From positions 1-64,000 of the forward strand of contig NZ_BOMI01000059.1 of assembly GCF_016862115.1 (NCBI RefSeq): 64,000 nt of DNA, given 5' to 3'. Origin of the DNA: Paractinoplanes deccanensis. Lineage in GTDB: Bacteria > Actinomycetota > Actinomycetes > Mycobacteriales > Micromonosporaceae. The notes under the pieces are model-generated. The model worked only from the letters and a program-made list of their open reading frames with translations, was not told where the DNA came from and made no database searches. A program made the position numbers and the translations under genes. Of this stretch, positions 26,986 through 36,476 are shown one piece after another; position 1 is the stretch's first letter, and every line of letters begins with the position of its first letter.

Positions 26986-27840
26986 ATGAGATCCCTCTCC
27001 GCTGCTCGTGCCGAGGCCGTCGAGGCCGAGTTCATGCTCCGGTCGCTGACCGGCTCGCCGGCCGCCGACCGGGAGCTTCTCGGGCTGGCGGCGCGCCGGA
27101 TCGGCGGTGGCGTCGTGCTGTCCGCGAGCCGCGACCCGATCGGCTTCCTGAGCCGGGCGCTGGCCTTCACCGAGCCGGTCACCGGCGAGCTCGTCGACCA
27201 GGTCCTGGCGTTCTTCCGTACGGAGGACACGCGCGCCGCCACGTTGCAGATCGCGCCCGGCTCGCTGCCCGCCGACTGGGCGGAGATCTGCCGGGCGCGT
27301 GGCATCGAGAGCCATGGCCGGGGGCTGATCAAACTCGGCGCGCCGATCGAGCGGGTCGCCGCATCCGCGCGGTCCGGCCCGCGGGTCACGCCCGTGTCCG
27401 AAGCGGACGCCGCGCGGTGGGCGGCCGTTCTCGTCGAGGCCTTCGAGTTTCCGCGCGAGGGCTATCCCGGCCTGATGGCGGCGCCGGTCGGCCTTGCCGG
27501 CTTCCATCCGTACGCGCTGTGGGACGGCGACACCATCGTCGGCGGCGCGAACCTCTTCGTGGACGGCGACGTCGCCTCGTTCAACACCGGAGCCGTCCTG
27601 CCCGCCTACCGCAACCGGGGTGGCCAGACGGCGTTGCTGGCCGCACGGGCCGCGAAGGCACGCGAGCTCGGCTGCCGGTGGGTGGTCGCCGAGACCGGTG
27701 TGCCCGTCGAGGGCACGTCGAACCCGTCGCTCAACAACATGCTCCGCGCGGGCCTCGAGACGTGGTACGTGCGCCCTCAGTTCCGGTGGGCCGAGACGCG
27801 GGGCTCGAAACCGAGCGTGCGCAACGCCTTCGACGCCTGA
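26986..27840 (+). CDS. GNAT family N-acetyltransferase
   Basis: 284 residues. Residues 130-260 form the GNAT core: TPVSEADAARWAAVLVEAF, ALWDGDTIVGGANLFVDGDVASFNTGAVLPAYRNRGGQTALLAARAA (acetyl-CoA loop YRNRGGQTALL) and WYVRPQFRW. The N-terminal part resembles a degenerate first GNAT lobe. Its last 64 bases overlap the 3' end of the convergent sigma-factor gene. Substrate unknown. Confidence 0.78.
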   Translation: MRSLSAARAEAVEAEFMLRSLTGSPAADRELLGLAARRIGGGVVLSASRDPIGFLSRALAFTEPVTGELVDQVLAFFRTEDTRAATLQIAPGSLPADWAEICRARGIESHGRGLIKLGAPIERVAASARSGPRVTPVSEADAARWAAVLVEAFEFPREGYPGLMAAPVGLAGFHPYALWDGDTIVGGANLFVDGDVASFNTGAVLPAYRNRGGQTALLAARAAKARELGCRWVVAETGVPVEGTSNPSLNNMLRAGLETWYVRPQFRWAETRGSKPSVRNAFDA

Positions 27841-28214
27841 TCGCGCACCTTGGCGACGGGCCACCCCATCCAGTCGGCGATGTGGTCGTCGTCGAGGTCC
27901 TCCCAGTAGCGCAGCACGAGCACGGCCCGCTGCCGGCGCCCGAGCGCGGCCAGCCGGTCCCCGAGGCTTCCGGCGGCGTCTCCCCGTATCCGGCGGGCCG
28001 CGCGGCGGCGGCGCCAGGAAAGGTACTCGCCGAGGATCGCGCGGCGCACGTACGTCTCGGGGTCGTTCGAGCGGACCACGCGCCGCCAGCGGGCCTGCGC
28101 GCGGCCCAGGACGTCCTGCACGATCTCCTGCGCGAGCTCGCGGTCGCCGGTGAGCACGACGGCGTACCGCAGGAGACTCGGCAGCCGAGCCGCCATGAAC
28201 AACTCGAAGGTCAC
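27777..28214 (-). CDS. SigE-family RNA polymerase sigma factor
   Basis: 145 residues from GTG 28214 (reading VTFELFMAARLPSLLRYAVVL). Region 2 contains YAVVLTGDRELAQEIVQDVLGRAQARWRRV and region 4 contains RQRAVLVLRYWEDLDDDHIADWMGWPVAKVRDQASKALRTL. This short layout without region 3 is the actinobacterial SigE-like ECF group. No anti-sigma gene is adjacent. The 64-base convergent overlap with the acetyltransferase gene is unusually long and invites antisense interference. Confidence 0.82.
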   Translation of the reverse strand: MTFELFMAARLPSLLRYAVVLTGDRELAQEIVQDVLGRAQARWRRVVRSNDPETYVRRAILGEYLSWRRRRAARRIRGDAAGSLGDRLAALGRRQRAVLVLRYWEDLDDDHIADWMGWPVAKVRDQASKALRTLGFEPRVSAHRN

Positions 28215-28322
28215 ACCCGCTACTACGGGCCGGCGTGGCGGGCGTTCACCGTGCCGGATCGGTGATCCCGGGCACGCGCCGGTCGGTGAACCGGGCCCGG
28301 GCGCCGGCGTCGTGCTGGTGAA

Positions 28323-28345
28323 GGCCCCGCATCGACGGCGGGGCC
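28323..28345 (+). promoter_or_regulatory. Hairpin directly before the hydrolase ribosome site
   Basis: GGCCCCGC, seven-base loop, GCGGGGCC: eight perfect G/C pairs ending immediately before GGGAGGG, the ribosome site of the gene at 28359. It could limit or protect translation initiation. No T tract follows. Confidence 0.4.
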
Positions 28346-28358
28346 GGGAGGGAACACC

Positions 28359-29126
28359 ATGAGCGACAAGCTTTCCTACGAGGTCCGGGGCGGCTCGGGA
28401 CCCGGCCTCGTCCTGGTGCACGGCACGAGCAGCACCGGCCTCGGCACGTGGGGCACCGTGGTCGACGGGCTCGCCGCCGGCCATCGCGTCGTCCTGCCCG
28501 ACCTGCCGGGCTCCGGCTCGAGTCCGCTGCCGGCCGGGCCGCTCGACCTGGACGCCGTCGCCGACCAGGTGGTCGCGGCCGCGGACGACGCGGGCCTGGG
28601 CACGTTCCGGGTCGCCGGCGCGTCGCTGGGCGCCCCGGTGGCCGTCCGGATCGCCGCGCGCCACCCCGAGCGGGTGGAGAAGCTGGTCTCGGTCGTCGGC
28701 TTCGCGCACGCGCGCCCGACGTTGCGGCTCAACCTGGAGCTGTGGGCGGCCATGTACGCCCGGCGCGAGCCGGAGCTCGGCAAGCTCGTCGTCATGCTGT
28801 CGTTCGCCGAGGAGTTCCTCGCCGCGCTCTCCGAGGAGCAGATCGCGCAGTACACCGCGATGATGTCGGCGCACCCCGCACCCGGCACGAGCGCTCAGAT
28901 CGAGCTGGGGCTGCGCCTCGACGTCCGCGGCGACCTCGCCGAGGTGCGGACGCCCGCGCTGGTCGTGGCCGCGGCCGGCGACCGGTTCGTGCCGCCGGCC
29001 CATTCCCGCGAGCTGGCCGCCGGCATCCCCGGCGCGCGCCTCGCCGAGGTGCCGGGCGGTCACGCCGCCCTCTTCGAGGACCCGCGGCCCACGCTCGCCG
29101 CGCTGCTCGACTTCCTCGGGGACTGA
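28359..29126 (+). CDS. Alpha/beta hydrolase
   Basis: 255 residues with GGGAGGGAACACC before ATG 28359. Oxyanion-hole HGTSST, DLPGSGSS, nucleophile Ser in VAGASLGAPV, acid Asp in AAAGDRFVPP and His in VPGGHAALFE complete the triad. The cap is short. Substrate not predictable; such proteins include esterases, lactonases and haloperoxidase-like enzymes. Confidence 0.85.
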   Translation: MSDKLSYEVRGGSGPGLVLVHGTSSTGLGTWGTVVDGLAAGHRVVLPDLPGSGSSPLPAGPLDLDAVADQVVAAADDAGLGTFRVAGASLGAPVAVRIAARHPERVEKLVSVVGFAHARPTLRLNLELWAAMYARREPELGKLVVMLSFAEEFLAALSEEQIAQYTAMMSAHPAPGTSAQIELGLRLDVRGDLAEVRTPALVVAAAGDRFVPPAHSRELAAGIPGARLAEVPGGHAALFEDPRPTLAALLDFLGD

Positions 29127-29147
29127 GTTCCTCGGGGACCGGGCCGT

Positions 29148-29369
29148 TCAGCCCTCGAACCAGGCGGTGTCGCGCAGGGTGGCCATCAGGCGTTCGTGCT
29201 CTGCATCGTCCTGCCGGTCGATGCAGAGGATGCCGTCGAGGTGGTCGGCCTCGTGCTGAAGGCAGCGGGCGAGCAAGCCGGTGCCGGTCACCCGTACCGG
29301 CTCGCCGTGCTGTGTGTATCCCGTGACGGTGACCTTCCCGCGGCGCCGACGGTGCGGACGGGCGCGATC
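29148..29369 (-). pseudogene. Truncated second copy of the peptide deformylase C-terminus
   Basis: Immediately after the stop of the intact deformylase, in a different frame of the same strand, the sequence reads [32 protein letters not shown] and [20 protein letters not shown]. This matches the last 60 or so residues of the neighbour ([42 protein letters not shown]). Metal motif 3 (HEADH) is kept, but motifs 1 (GxGLAAPQ) and 2 (EGCLS) and any start codon are missing. It is best read as a partial tandem duplication. Confidence 0.8.
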
Positions 29370-29370
29370 G

Positions 29371-29907
29371 TCACGAGTGCGGGCTGACCTTCACCTGGGC
29401 GTCGAACCACGCGGCCTGGCGCAGCGTGGCCATCAGCCGCTCCCGGCCGGCCTCGTCCTGCCGGTCGATGAACAGGACGCCGTCGAGGTGGTCGGTCTCG
29501 TGCTGGATGCAGCGCGCCAGCAGCCCCGCGCCGACCACCTGCACCGGGTCGCCGTGTTTGGTGTAGCCCTTGGCCGCGACGTTCAGGCGGCGCTTGGTGT
29601 CGAGGAAGATGCCCGGGATCGACAGGCAGCCCTCGGGGCCGTCCTGCTCTTGTTCGTCGGGGAACTCCAGGACCGGGTTGACCAGGTGGTCGAGCTTCGT
29701 CTCGTTGCCGGGCAGGTCCGGGTTGATCGCGAAGACGCGCAGCCCCACGCCGATCTGCGGGGCCGCCAGGCCGGCGCCCCGGGACTTCGCCAGGGTCTGC
29801 TTGAGGTCGCGCACGAGCTTGCCGAGCTCGGCGTCGAAGGTGGTCACGGGGTCGGCGACGCGGCGCAGCACCGGGTCGCCGACGGTACGGATCGACAGAA
29901 CAGTCAT
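29371..29907 (-). CDS. def: Peptide deformylase
   Basis: 178 residues. All three family motifs are present: [18 protein letters not shown] with the metal Cys, and QHETDH with two metal His and the catalytic Glu. It removes the formyl group from nascent N-terminal methionine. It is followed directly by a truncated duplicate of its own 3' end. No fmt gene is adjacent, so this may be an accessory deformylase. Confidence 0.93.
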   Translation of the reverse strand: MTVLSIRTVGDPVLRRVADPVTTFDAELGKLVRDLKQTLAKSRGAGLAAPQIGVGLRVFAINPDLPGNETKLDHLVNPVLEFPDEQEQDGPEGCLSIPGIFLDTKRRLNVAAKGYTKHGDPVQVVGAGLLARCIQHETDHLDGVLFIDRQDEAGRERLMATLRQAAWFDAQVKVSPHS

Positions 29908-29947
29908 GTCTGCTTCGACGGCGGCGGGCCCGCCGGGTTCAACGGGG

Positions 29948-32653
29948 TCACCGCGCCAGGGCGGAGACCAGCTCCCGGCGCGAGGTGATGCCGAGCTTCA
30001 AAAAGATCTTGTGGAGATGCCACTCGACGGTGCGCGGGCTGAGGAACATCAGCTCGGCGATCTCCGCGTTGGTGTGTCCCGCGACGGCCAGCCGGGCGAT
30101 GTGGGCCTCCTGCCCGGTCAGCGCCCGCTCCGGCGACACGGACTGCTGGGCGGGCCGGGCGCCGGTCGCGGCGAGCTCACGGCCCGCGCGGGCCGCGAAG
30201 GCGTCCGCGCCGATCGCCACGAACGCGTCGTAGGCGAGCTGGAGCTGTTCGCGCGCGTCCAGGCGCCGCCGCTCCCGGCGCAGCCACTCGCCGTACAGCA
30301 GCCGGACGCGGGCCACCAGGAGGCCGAGACCGTCGGCGGAGAGCCGGGCGACCGCCTCCAGGTAGCGGTCCTCCGCCGCGGCCGGCGGCCCGGCGAGCGC
30401 CTCGGCCAGCGCGTGGGCGCCGTGAGCCCACTCCGTCCCGGCGGCCGCGGCCCGTTCGGCCAGCCGGTCCCTCGCCTCCTGGGCCGCCTCCGCGTCACCG
30501 GCGCGGGCGGCCGCCTCGGCGAGCTCGGTCAGCGTCCAGCCGAACAGGGCCATGTCGCGGTACTCGGTGGCGGCGCGGGCCGCCTCCAGGGCGATGGTGT
30601 GCTCGCCGAAGCCGTTGTAGAGGACCGCCCTGGCGTAGTGGGTGAGCCCGATCAACCGGCCCTCGCCGCGCTGCCGGGCCCGCTCCGCCATGACCTCGAT
30701 CAGCTCCAGCGCCCGGTCCTTGCGGCCCTGGAAGGCGATCAGGGCGAGCGAGGCGAACTGCGGGAACGGCATCCCGGTGGCCTCGGCCATGGCCGCGCCC
30801 TCGTCGAGCAGATCGGTCGCGTCCGCGAACCGGCCCATGAACAGCAGGGTCCCGGCCCGGTACGACAGCGCCGTCGGCAGCAGCGACTGCGCCCCGGTGG
30901 CGCGGGCGTAGCGCACGGCGAGACCGGTGAGCCGGTAGGCGGTGCTCACCTGGAACAGCTCGTGCGCGGCGGGCGCGACGACCGACATGAGCGCGAGGTC
31001 CTCGTCGGAGGTCAGCGCCGCGAGCGCCCGGTCCAGCGCCGGCTGGGCGGTGGCGTAGTCGTCGAGGACCCACGAGGTCAGGCCGCGCAGCAGCAGGCCG
31101 GAGAAGTCGTCGCCGGCCGGCGCCCGCCGGGCGGCCGTCGCGGCCTGCCGCAGGTCGTCGTCGCCGAGCCGGCCCGCGTGCAGGGCGGCGCCGACGGCGA
31201 GCAGGTAGGCGCGGCGGGCGGCCGGCGGGTCGAGGGACTCCAGCCGCTGGGCGGAGACCAGCATCGGCTCGGTGGCCGCCCGGCCCGGGTTGAGGACGAA
31301 GGCCAGCTGGGTCCGGGTGCGCTCGATCCGGGCCTGGAACAGCGGGTCGTCGGACGTCGCACGGGCCACCCGCAGCAGCTCCGGGACCCGGCCGGGCGCG
31401 CCCGCGTCCAGCCAGGCCTGCGCGGCCGTCAGCAGCCGCGCCGCCCGCCGGCCCGGATCGCGGGTGAGCTCGGCGGCACGCTCCAGGAAGGACGCGGCGG
31501 CGGCCCGGCCGCCCCGCGCCAGCGCGCGGTCCGCCGACTCCGCCAGCTCGGTCGCGATCTCCTCGTCCGGGCCGAGCGCGGCGTGGGCCCGATGCCAGGC
31601 ACGCCGGTCCGGGTTGAGCTCCGGGTCGGTGACGGCGGCCAGCGCCCGGTGGACCACGCGCAGCTGCGCCGGGTCGGCCGCCTGCCACACCGCCGAGCGC
31701 ACCAGCGGGTGCCGGAACCGGACCCCCGTGCCGAGCACGAGCAGGCCGGCCGACTCCGCCTCCATCGCGGCCTCGGCACTGACGCCGAGCAGCTTCAGCG
31801 CCCGCCACAGCAGCGGGACGTCGCCGACCGGCTCGACAGCGGCGACGAGCAGCACCTGCCGCGCCGGCTCCGACAGGGCGGCCATGCGCCGCTGGAAGCC
31901 CTGCTCGACGCGGCCGGCGACCGGGGTGCGGCTCTGCCCGCCGAAGCCGAACGCCAGCTCCGCGGGGGACAGCCCACGAGGCAGCTCCAGCAGCGCCAGC
32001 GGGTTGCCGCCGGTCTCGGCGATGATCCGGTCGCGCACGCGCGGGTCGATCGGCCCGGGCAGGGCGGATGTCAGCAGGTCGCGCGCCTCGGCCTCGGGCA
32101 GGCCGGGGACGACCAGCTCGGGCAGGCCCTCGAGGAGCCCGCGGCCGGCGAAGACCATGGCCACCGGCTCGGCGTCCAGCCGCCGGGCCACGAAGGTGAG
32201 GATCGTCTCGGACATCTTGTCGAGCCACTGCACGTCGTCGACGAGGCAGACGACGGGCCGTTCGGCGGCCGCCTCGGCGAGCAGCGCCAGCACCGACAGG
32301 CCGAGGATCAGGACCCCCGGCGGCTGTCCCGCGCTGAGGCCGAACGCCGTCGCCAGGGCGTCGCGCTGTGGTGCGGGCAGGCGGTCGAGGTGACCCATCA
32401 CCGGGGAGCAGAGCTGCTGGAGCGCGGCGTAGGCGATGCCGGTCTCGGGCTCGATGCCGGCGGTGCGCAGCACGCGGCAGCCCTCGGCGCTCGCCGCGAG
32501 GTGGTCGAGCAGGGCGGTCTTGCCGATGCCGGCGTCGCCGCGCAGCACGAGCACCCGGCTGCGGCCGGACCTGACGTCGCGCAGCACACGGTTGAGCGCG
32601 TCACGCTCGTGGAGCCGTCCCCGCAACTCCACGCCTGAGCTCTGCCCCGCCAC
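29948..32653 (-). CDS. Large LuxR-family ATPase regulator (LAL type)
   Basis: 901 residues from GTG 32653, with GGGGGAGGTGG just upstream. N-terminal STAND-like ATPase: P-loop GDAGIGKTALL, Walker B VCLVDDVQWLD, sensor region GGNPLALLELP. A long alpha-helical TPR-like middle follows (residues 380-810), then a LuxR helix-turn-helix at about 835-895 (LTGQEAHIARLAVAGHTNAEIAELMFLSPRTVEWHLHKIF). This is the LAL class that activates secondary-metabolite and catabolic genes in actinomycetes. It is divergent from a close paralogue at 32783 that lacks the DNA-binding part. Confidence 0.9.
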   Translation of the reverse strand: MAGQSSGVELRGRLHERDALNRVLRDVRSGRSRVLVLRGDAGIGKTALLDHLAASAEGCRVLRTAGIEPETGIAYAALQQLCSPVMGHLDRLPAPQRDALATAFGLSAGQPPGVLILGLSVLALLAEAAAERPVVCLVDDVQWLDKMSETILTFVARRLDAEPVAMVFAGRGLLEGLPELVVPGLPEAEARDLLTSALPGPIDPRVRDRIIAETGGNPLALLELPRGLSPAELAFGFGGQSRTPVAGRVEQGFQRRMAALSEPARQVLLVAAVEPVGDVPLLWRALKLLGVSAEAAMEAESAGLLVLGTGVRFRHPLVRSAVWQAADPAQLRVVHRALAAVTDPELNPDRRAWHRAHAALGPDEEIATELAESADRALARGGRAAAASFLERAAELTRDPGRRAARLLTAAQAWLDAGAPGRVPELLRVARATSDDPLFQARIERTRTQLAFVLNPGRAATEPMLVSAQRLESLDPPAARRAYLLAVGAALHAGRLGDDDLRQAATAARRAPAGDDFSGLLLRGLTSWVLDDYATAQPALDRALAALTSDEDLALMSVVAPAAHELFQVSTAYRLTGLAVRYARATGAQSLLPTALSYRAGTLLFMGRFADATDLLDEGAAMAEATGMPFPQFASLALIAFQGRKDRALELIEVMAERARQRGEGRLIGLTHYARAVLYNGFGEHTIALEAARAATEYRDMALFGWTLTELAEAAARAGDAEAAQEARDRLAERAAAAGTEWAHGAHALAEALAGPPAAAEDRYLEAVARLSADGLGLLVARVRLLYGEWLRRERRRLDAREQLQLAYDAFVAIGADAFAARAGRELAATGARPAQQSVSPERALTGQEAHIARLAVAGHTNAEIAELMFLSPRTVEWHLHKIFLKLGITSRRELVSALAR

Positions 32654-32782
32654 ATTCCACCTCCCCCGAACGGGAACGCTACACGGCCCGTCCCGTGGGC
32701 CCACCAGGGTTCTCCACGGGTGCGCCGCACCGCTGCCGGCCGGAACGCTGTGCCGGAGGGGGACGAGCGAAAGGGGAAGCGC

Positions 32783-35275
32783 GTGCCGCAGCCGCGACTG
32801 CTGGGCCGGCGCAGGGAACGGGAGGCGCTCGACCGGCTCGTGGGCGGGCTCCGGGCCGGCCGCGGCGGTGTGCTGGTGCTGCGCGGCGAGGCGGGGGTGG
32901 GCAAGACGGCACTGCTCGACCACGTCGCCGCGCGCGGCGGGGCCTGCCAGGTCGTCCGGACCGCCGGGGTCGAGCCCGAGACCGAGATGACGTACGCCGG
33001 GTTGCAGCAGCTGTGCGAGCCGCTGATGGGCCACGTCGCCCGGCTGCCCGGCCCGCAGCGGGCGGCCCTGCTCACCTGCTTCGGCCTGAGCAAGGGCACG
33101 CCGCCGAACGCCCTGCTCGCCGGGCTCGCGACCCTCGGTCTGCTCACCCACGCGGCCGCCGGGAGACCGCTGGTCTGCCTGATCGACGACGTCCAGTGGC
33201 TGGACCGGATGTCCCTGGTCATCCTCACCTTCGTGGCGCGGCGGCTGACCGGGGAGCCGGTGGCCCTGGTCTTCGCCGGCCGTGACCCCGGAGTCCTCGA
33301 CGGCCTGCCCGAGCTGCGGGTCGGCGGCCTGCCGGACGCGGCGGCGCGGGCCCTGCTCGACTCCGTCCTCACCGGTCCGATCGACCCCCAGGTGCGCGAC
33401 CGCATCGTCCTCGAGACGCACGGCAACCCGCTGGCGCTGCTCGAGTTGTCGCGCGACCGCACGCCGGCCGAGCTGGCCTTCGGCTTCGGCGGACAGGGCA
33501 CGGCCTCGCTCACGGGGCTTGTGGAGGACGGTTTCCGGCGGCGCGTGGCGGCGCTGCCGGAGCGGACCCGGCTGCTGTTGCTGACCGCCGCCGTCGAGCC
33601 GATCGGCGACGTACCCCTGCTTCGGCGGGCGCTGGACCGGCTCGGCGTCGGCGCGGAGGCGGCGATGGAGGCCGAGTCGGGGGGCCTGCTCCGGCTCGGC
33701 GCCCGGGCGCGGTTCCGCCATCCGCTGGTGCGCTCGGCGGTGTGGCGTTCGGCGGACGCGGAGACCCTGCGTGCCGTGCACCGGGCACTGGCCGACGCGA
33801 CCGATCCGCACCAGGACCCGGACCGGAGAGCCTGGCACCGGGGCTACGCGACCCTCGCCCCGGACGAGGAGGTCGCCGCCCAGCTCGAGGAGTCGGCCGA
33901 GCGGGCCGTGCGGCGCGGCGGCTGGTCCGCGGCGGCCACCTTCCTGGAGCGGGCCGCCGAGTTGACGCCGGCGCCGGACCCCCGCGCCGCGCGGATCCTG
34001 GCGGCCGCGAGAGCACACACCGAGGCGGGCGCACCGGCCCGGGTTCCCGGGTTGCTCGCCGCGCTGAAGGCCGAGTCGCTCACCCCGCGGCACCGGGCCG
34101 AGGCCGAGCGCCTCAGCGCGTGGGCCGCCTTCGCGCTCGACTCCGGCCGGGCCGCAGGTGCGCCGCTGCTCGCCGCCGCGCGCCGCCTCGAGGAGCTCGA
34201 TCTCATGGCGGCGCGCGAGACGTACCTGACCGCCCTCGGCGCGACCGTGCACGCCGGGCGGCTCGGCGGCGACGACCGCTCGCGGGTGGCGCTGGCCGCC
34301 CGGGCGGTGCCGGCAGGGGAGGAGGCCGCGGGACTGCTGCTGACCGCCCTGTCCACGTGGTGCCTGGACGGATACGCGGTCGCCGTGCCGCACCTGCGCA
34401 GGGCGCTCGAGGCCGCCGGCGACGAGGCTCTGGGCCTGCTCTGGCTCACCGTGCCGGTGGCGCACGAGATATTCGACGACCAGGCCTGGTACGGGCTGAG
34501 CGAGCGCGCGGTGGCCGTCGCCCGCTCGACGGGAGCCCTGTCGGCGCTGCCGACCGCCCTGTCCTTCCAGGCCGGCACCCTGCTGCACGCCGGCCGGTTC
34601 GCCGAGGCCACCGGGCTGATCGAGGAGATGGAGGCGCTCGCGGAGGCGACCGGCCTGCGGCCCGACCCGTCCGGGCCGCTGAACCTGCACGCCCTGCACG
34701 GCCGGGAACCGGAGACGCTGGCGCTGGCCGCGACCATGACCGCCGACGCGGCGGAACGCGGGGAGGCGCGGACGGCCGCCATGGTCGACCACGTCCGGGC
34801 GGTGCTGTTCAACGGGCTGGGCCGGCACGCCGAGGCGCTCGCGTGCGCTCGCCGCGCGGCGGAGTTCCCGGAGCTCGGCTTCCATCACTGGGTGCTCGGC
34901 GAGCTCGTGGAGGCGGCGGCCGCGTGCGGCGACCGGGCGACGGCCACCGGCGCGCGGGACCGCCTGGCCGCGCGCACCGGCCCGGCCGGCACCGCCTGGG
35001 CGCGCGGGGTGCAGGCGCTGGCTGACGCCCTGGCCGGGGCGGGAGGCGAGGACCGTTTCCGGGCGGCGATCGCGCTGCTGCCCCGCCGGCTCACGCTGCA
35101 GAGGGCACGGGCCCGGCTGCTGTACGGGGAGTGGCTGCACCGCGCGGGACGGCCCGCCGACGCCCGCACCCAGCTGCGGGTCGCGCACGCGACGTTCCGC
35201 GCGATGGGCGCCGGCGGCCTGGCGGACCGAGCCGGGCGCGCGCTCGGCTCACCCTCCGCCCGGCACCCCGGGTGA
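32783..35275 (+). CDS. LAL-type ATPase lacking the LuxR DNA-binding domain
   Basis: 830 residues from GTG 32783, preceded by AAGGGGAA. It aligns end to end with the divergent 901-residue regulator: P-loop GEAGVGKTALL, Walker B VCLIDDVQWLD, THGNPLALLELS, AELAFGFGGQ and the same helical repeats. It stops at RAGRALGSPSARHPG, exactly where the paralogue's linker to the helix-turn-helix begins. All ATPase motifs are kept, so the protein looks functional but cannot bind DNA by the usual means. A role as partner or antagonist of its twin is inference. Its last 27 bases overlap the convergent PucR-like gene. Confidence 0.87.
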   Translation: MPQPRLLGRRREREALDRLVGGLRAGRGGVLVLRGEAGVGKTALLDHVAARGGACQVVRTAGVEPETEMTYAGLQQLCEPLMGHVARLPGPQRAALLTCFGLSKGTPPNALLAGLATLGLLTHAAAGRPLVCLIDDVQWLDRMSLVILTFVARRLTGEPVALVFAGRDPGVLDGLPELRVGGLPDAAARALLDSVLTGPIDPQVRDRIVLETHGNPLALLELSRDRTPAELAFGFGGQGTASLTGLVEDGFRRRVAALPERTRLLLLTAAVEPIGDVPLLRRALDRLGVGAEAAMEAESGGLLRLGARARFRHPLVRSAVWRSADAETLRAVHRALADATDPHQDPDRRAWHRGYATLAPDEEVAAQLEESAERAVRRGGWSAAATFLERAAELTPAPDPRAARILAAARAHTEAGAPARVPGLLAALKAESLTPRHRAEAERLSAWAAFALDSGRAAGAPLLAAARRLEELDLMAARETYLTALGATVHAGRLGGDDRSRVALAARAVPAGEEAAGLLLTALSTWCLDGYAVAVPHLRRALEAAGDEALGLLWLTVPVAHEIFDDQAWYGLSERAVAVARSTGALSALPTALSFQAGTLLHAGRFAEATGLIEEMEALAEATGLRPDPSGPLNLHALHGREPETLALAATMTADAAERGEARTAAMVDHVRAVLFNGLGRHAEALACARRAAEFPELGFHHWVLGELVEAAAACGDRATATGARDRLAARTGPAGTAWARGVQALADALAGAGGEDRFRAAIALLPRRLTLQRARARLLYGEWLHRAGRPADARTQLRVAHATFRAMGAGGLADRAGRALGSPSARHPG

Positions 35276-36410
35276 GGAGCGCTGACCGCCGCTCGCCAGC
35301 ACCAGCAGCGAGCGGGCCAGGCCGTCGAGGGTGTGCGGGTCCCAGCCGGTGAGCTCCCGCCATCGCGACAGCCGGTATTTCACCGTGTTGCCGTGGACCT
35401 CGAGGGCCTCGGCCGCACCGGGGACGGACAGGCCGTGCTCGACGAAGGCCAGGACGGCCGCCGCCAGATGCGGCTGATCGACGTGGAGCCCGGGCGCGAG
35501 CAGGGGCCGGAGCCGGGCCGCGTGGGTCACGAGCGTGGCGGTCAGCCACTCGTCCTCGAACCGGACCGTGCGCCCCTGCCGCACCGCCAGGTCGAGGGCG
35601 CGTTCCGCGTCGGCCAGGCTCTCCGCCGCGCCGCCCAGTCCGGAGCGGCGCAGGCCGATGCCGGCCACCCGGGGCTCCGCCATCACCTCCGTCACCCGTT
35701 CGGGCGGGGATCCCCTGCACCACGATCGTCACGGTGGTGCCCTGGTCCACCGCCACCGCGGTGATCGCTTGCCGAGCGAGCGCGCTGCGCAGCTCCTGGA
35801 GCCGTTCGGGCGACGGCGCGGCGACCGGGCAGCACATCACCTGGAACGATCCGGCCGGGTTGAACCCGAGGCCGCGGGCGGCGGACTGCACCGCCGGCGT
35901 GTCCACCCGGCCGTCGGTGAGCGCGGTGACCAGGGTCTGGGCGAGCGCGGTGCGCGTCTGCTCCCGTGCCGCGCTCGCCTCGGTGTATCCGTCGGCCACG
36001 GCGCTGGTGATGTGCCGCAGCCAGGACCAGAGCGAGTCGACCATCACCATCAGCTCGTTGACGCGGGCCGGGTCCTTGCGGATCACGAGCCGGCGCAGCT
36101 CGCGCCAGGCCAGATGATGCCCGATGTGGTAGGCGCCGAGCACCGCCTCCAGCGGAAAGCCCAGCTCCGCGCGTTGCCGGCCGGACTGCCGGCTGTGCTC
36201 GGCCTCGGCCGGCTCCGGGCGGCGCCGGGCGGACAGCCCCGCGAGCAGGTTGCGCACCTCGACGGCGACCGTGCGCACGAGCACGTCCTCGTCCAGGAGG
36301 GCGTACTGCGGTATCTCGGCCCGGATGGCCCGGACCTGCTGGGCCGCGATGCGCTCGGTGTCCGCGGCGGCCTCGCGGCAGATGGTCGAGATGAACTCCC
36401 AGTCAGGCAT
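35249..36410 (-). CDS. PucR/CdaR-like regulator interrupted by a one-base frameshift
   Basis: From ATG 36410 the frame reads MPDWEFISTICREAAADTERI through QGTTVTIVVQGIP, an N-terminal helical domain of about 235 residues. Near 35707 it loses family resemblance, while the next frame continues ERVTEVMAEPRVAGIGLRR to a PucR-type helix-turn-helix (LSVPGAAEALEVHGNTVKYRLSRW) and stops at 35249. Deleting one base of the G run at 35706-35709 restores one protein of about 387 residues. Either the gene is broken or the run is mis-called. A TGTCG-N4-CGACA palindrome precedes it. Confidence 0.8.
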
Positions 36411-36460
36411 TCGCTTCCCATCGGGCGAGGCGGCTCGCGCCAAAAACATCGGCCGCGGAC

Positions 36461-36476
36461 TTGTCGTTTCCGACAA
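36461..36476. promoter_or_regulatory. Palindrome TTGTCG-N4-CGACAA upstream of the PucR-like gene
   Basis: Perfect 6+6 inverted repeat 51 bases before the PucR-like start, with an AT-rich CAATATC next to it. Its TGTCG-N4-CGACA core recurs at 37308-37321 before the symporter operon. It lies in the 342-base gap 36411-36752, where I see no other gene. Confidence 0.5.

Noticed and set aside
29570..32638. Rightward open frame of about 1000 codons opposite the LuxR-family regulator
   Set aside because: Antisense to an intact ATPase regulator; low-complexity Arg/Gly/Gln sequence.
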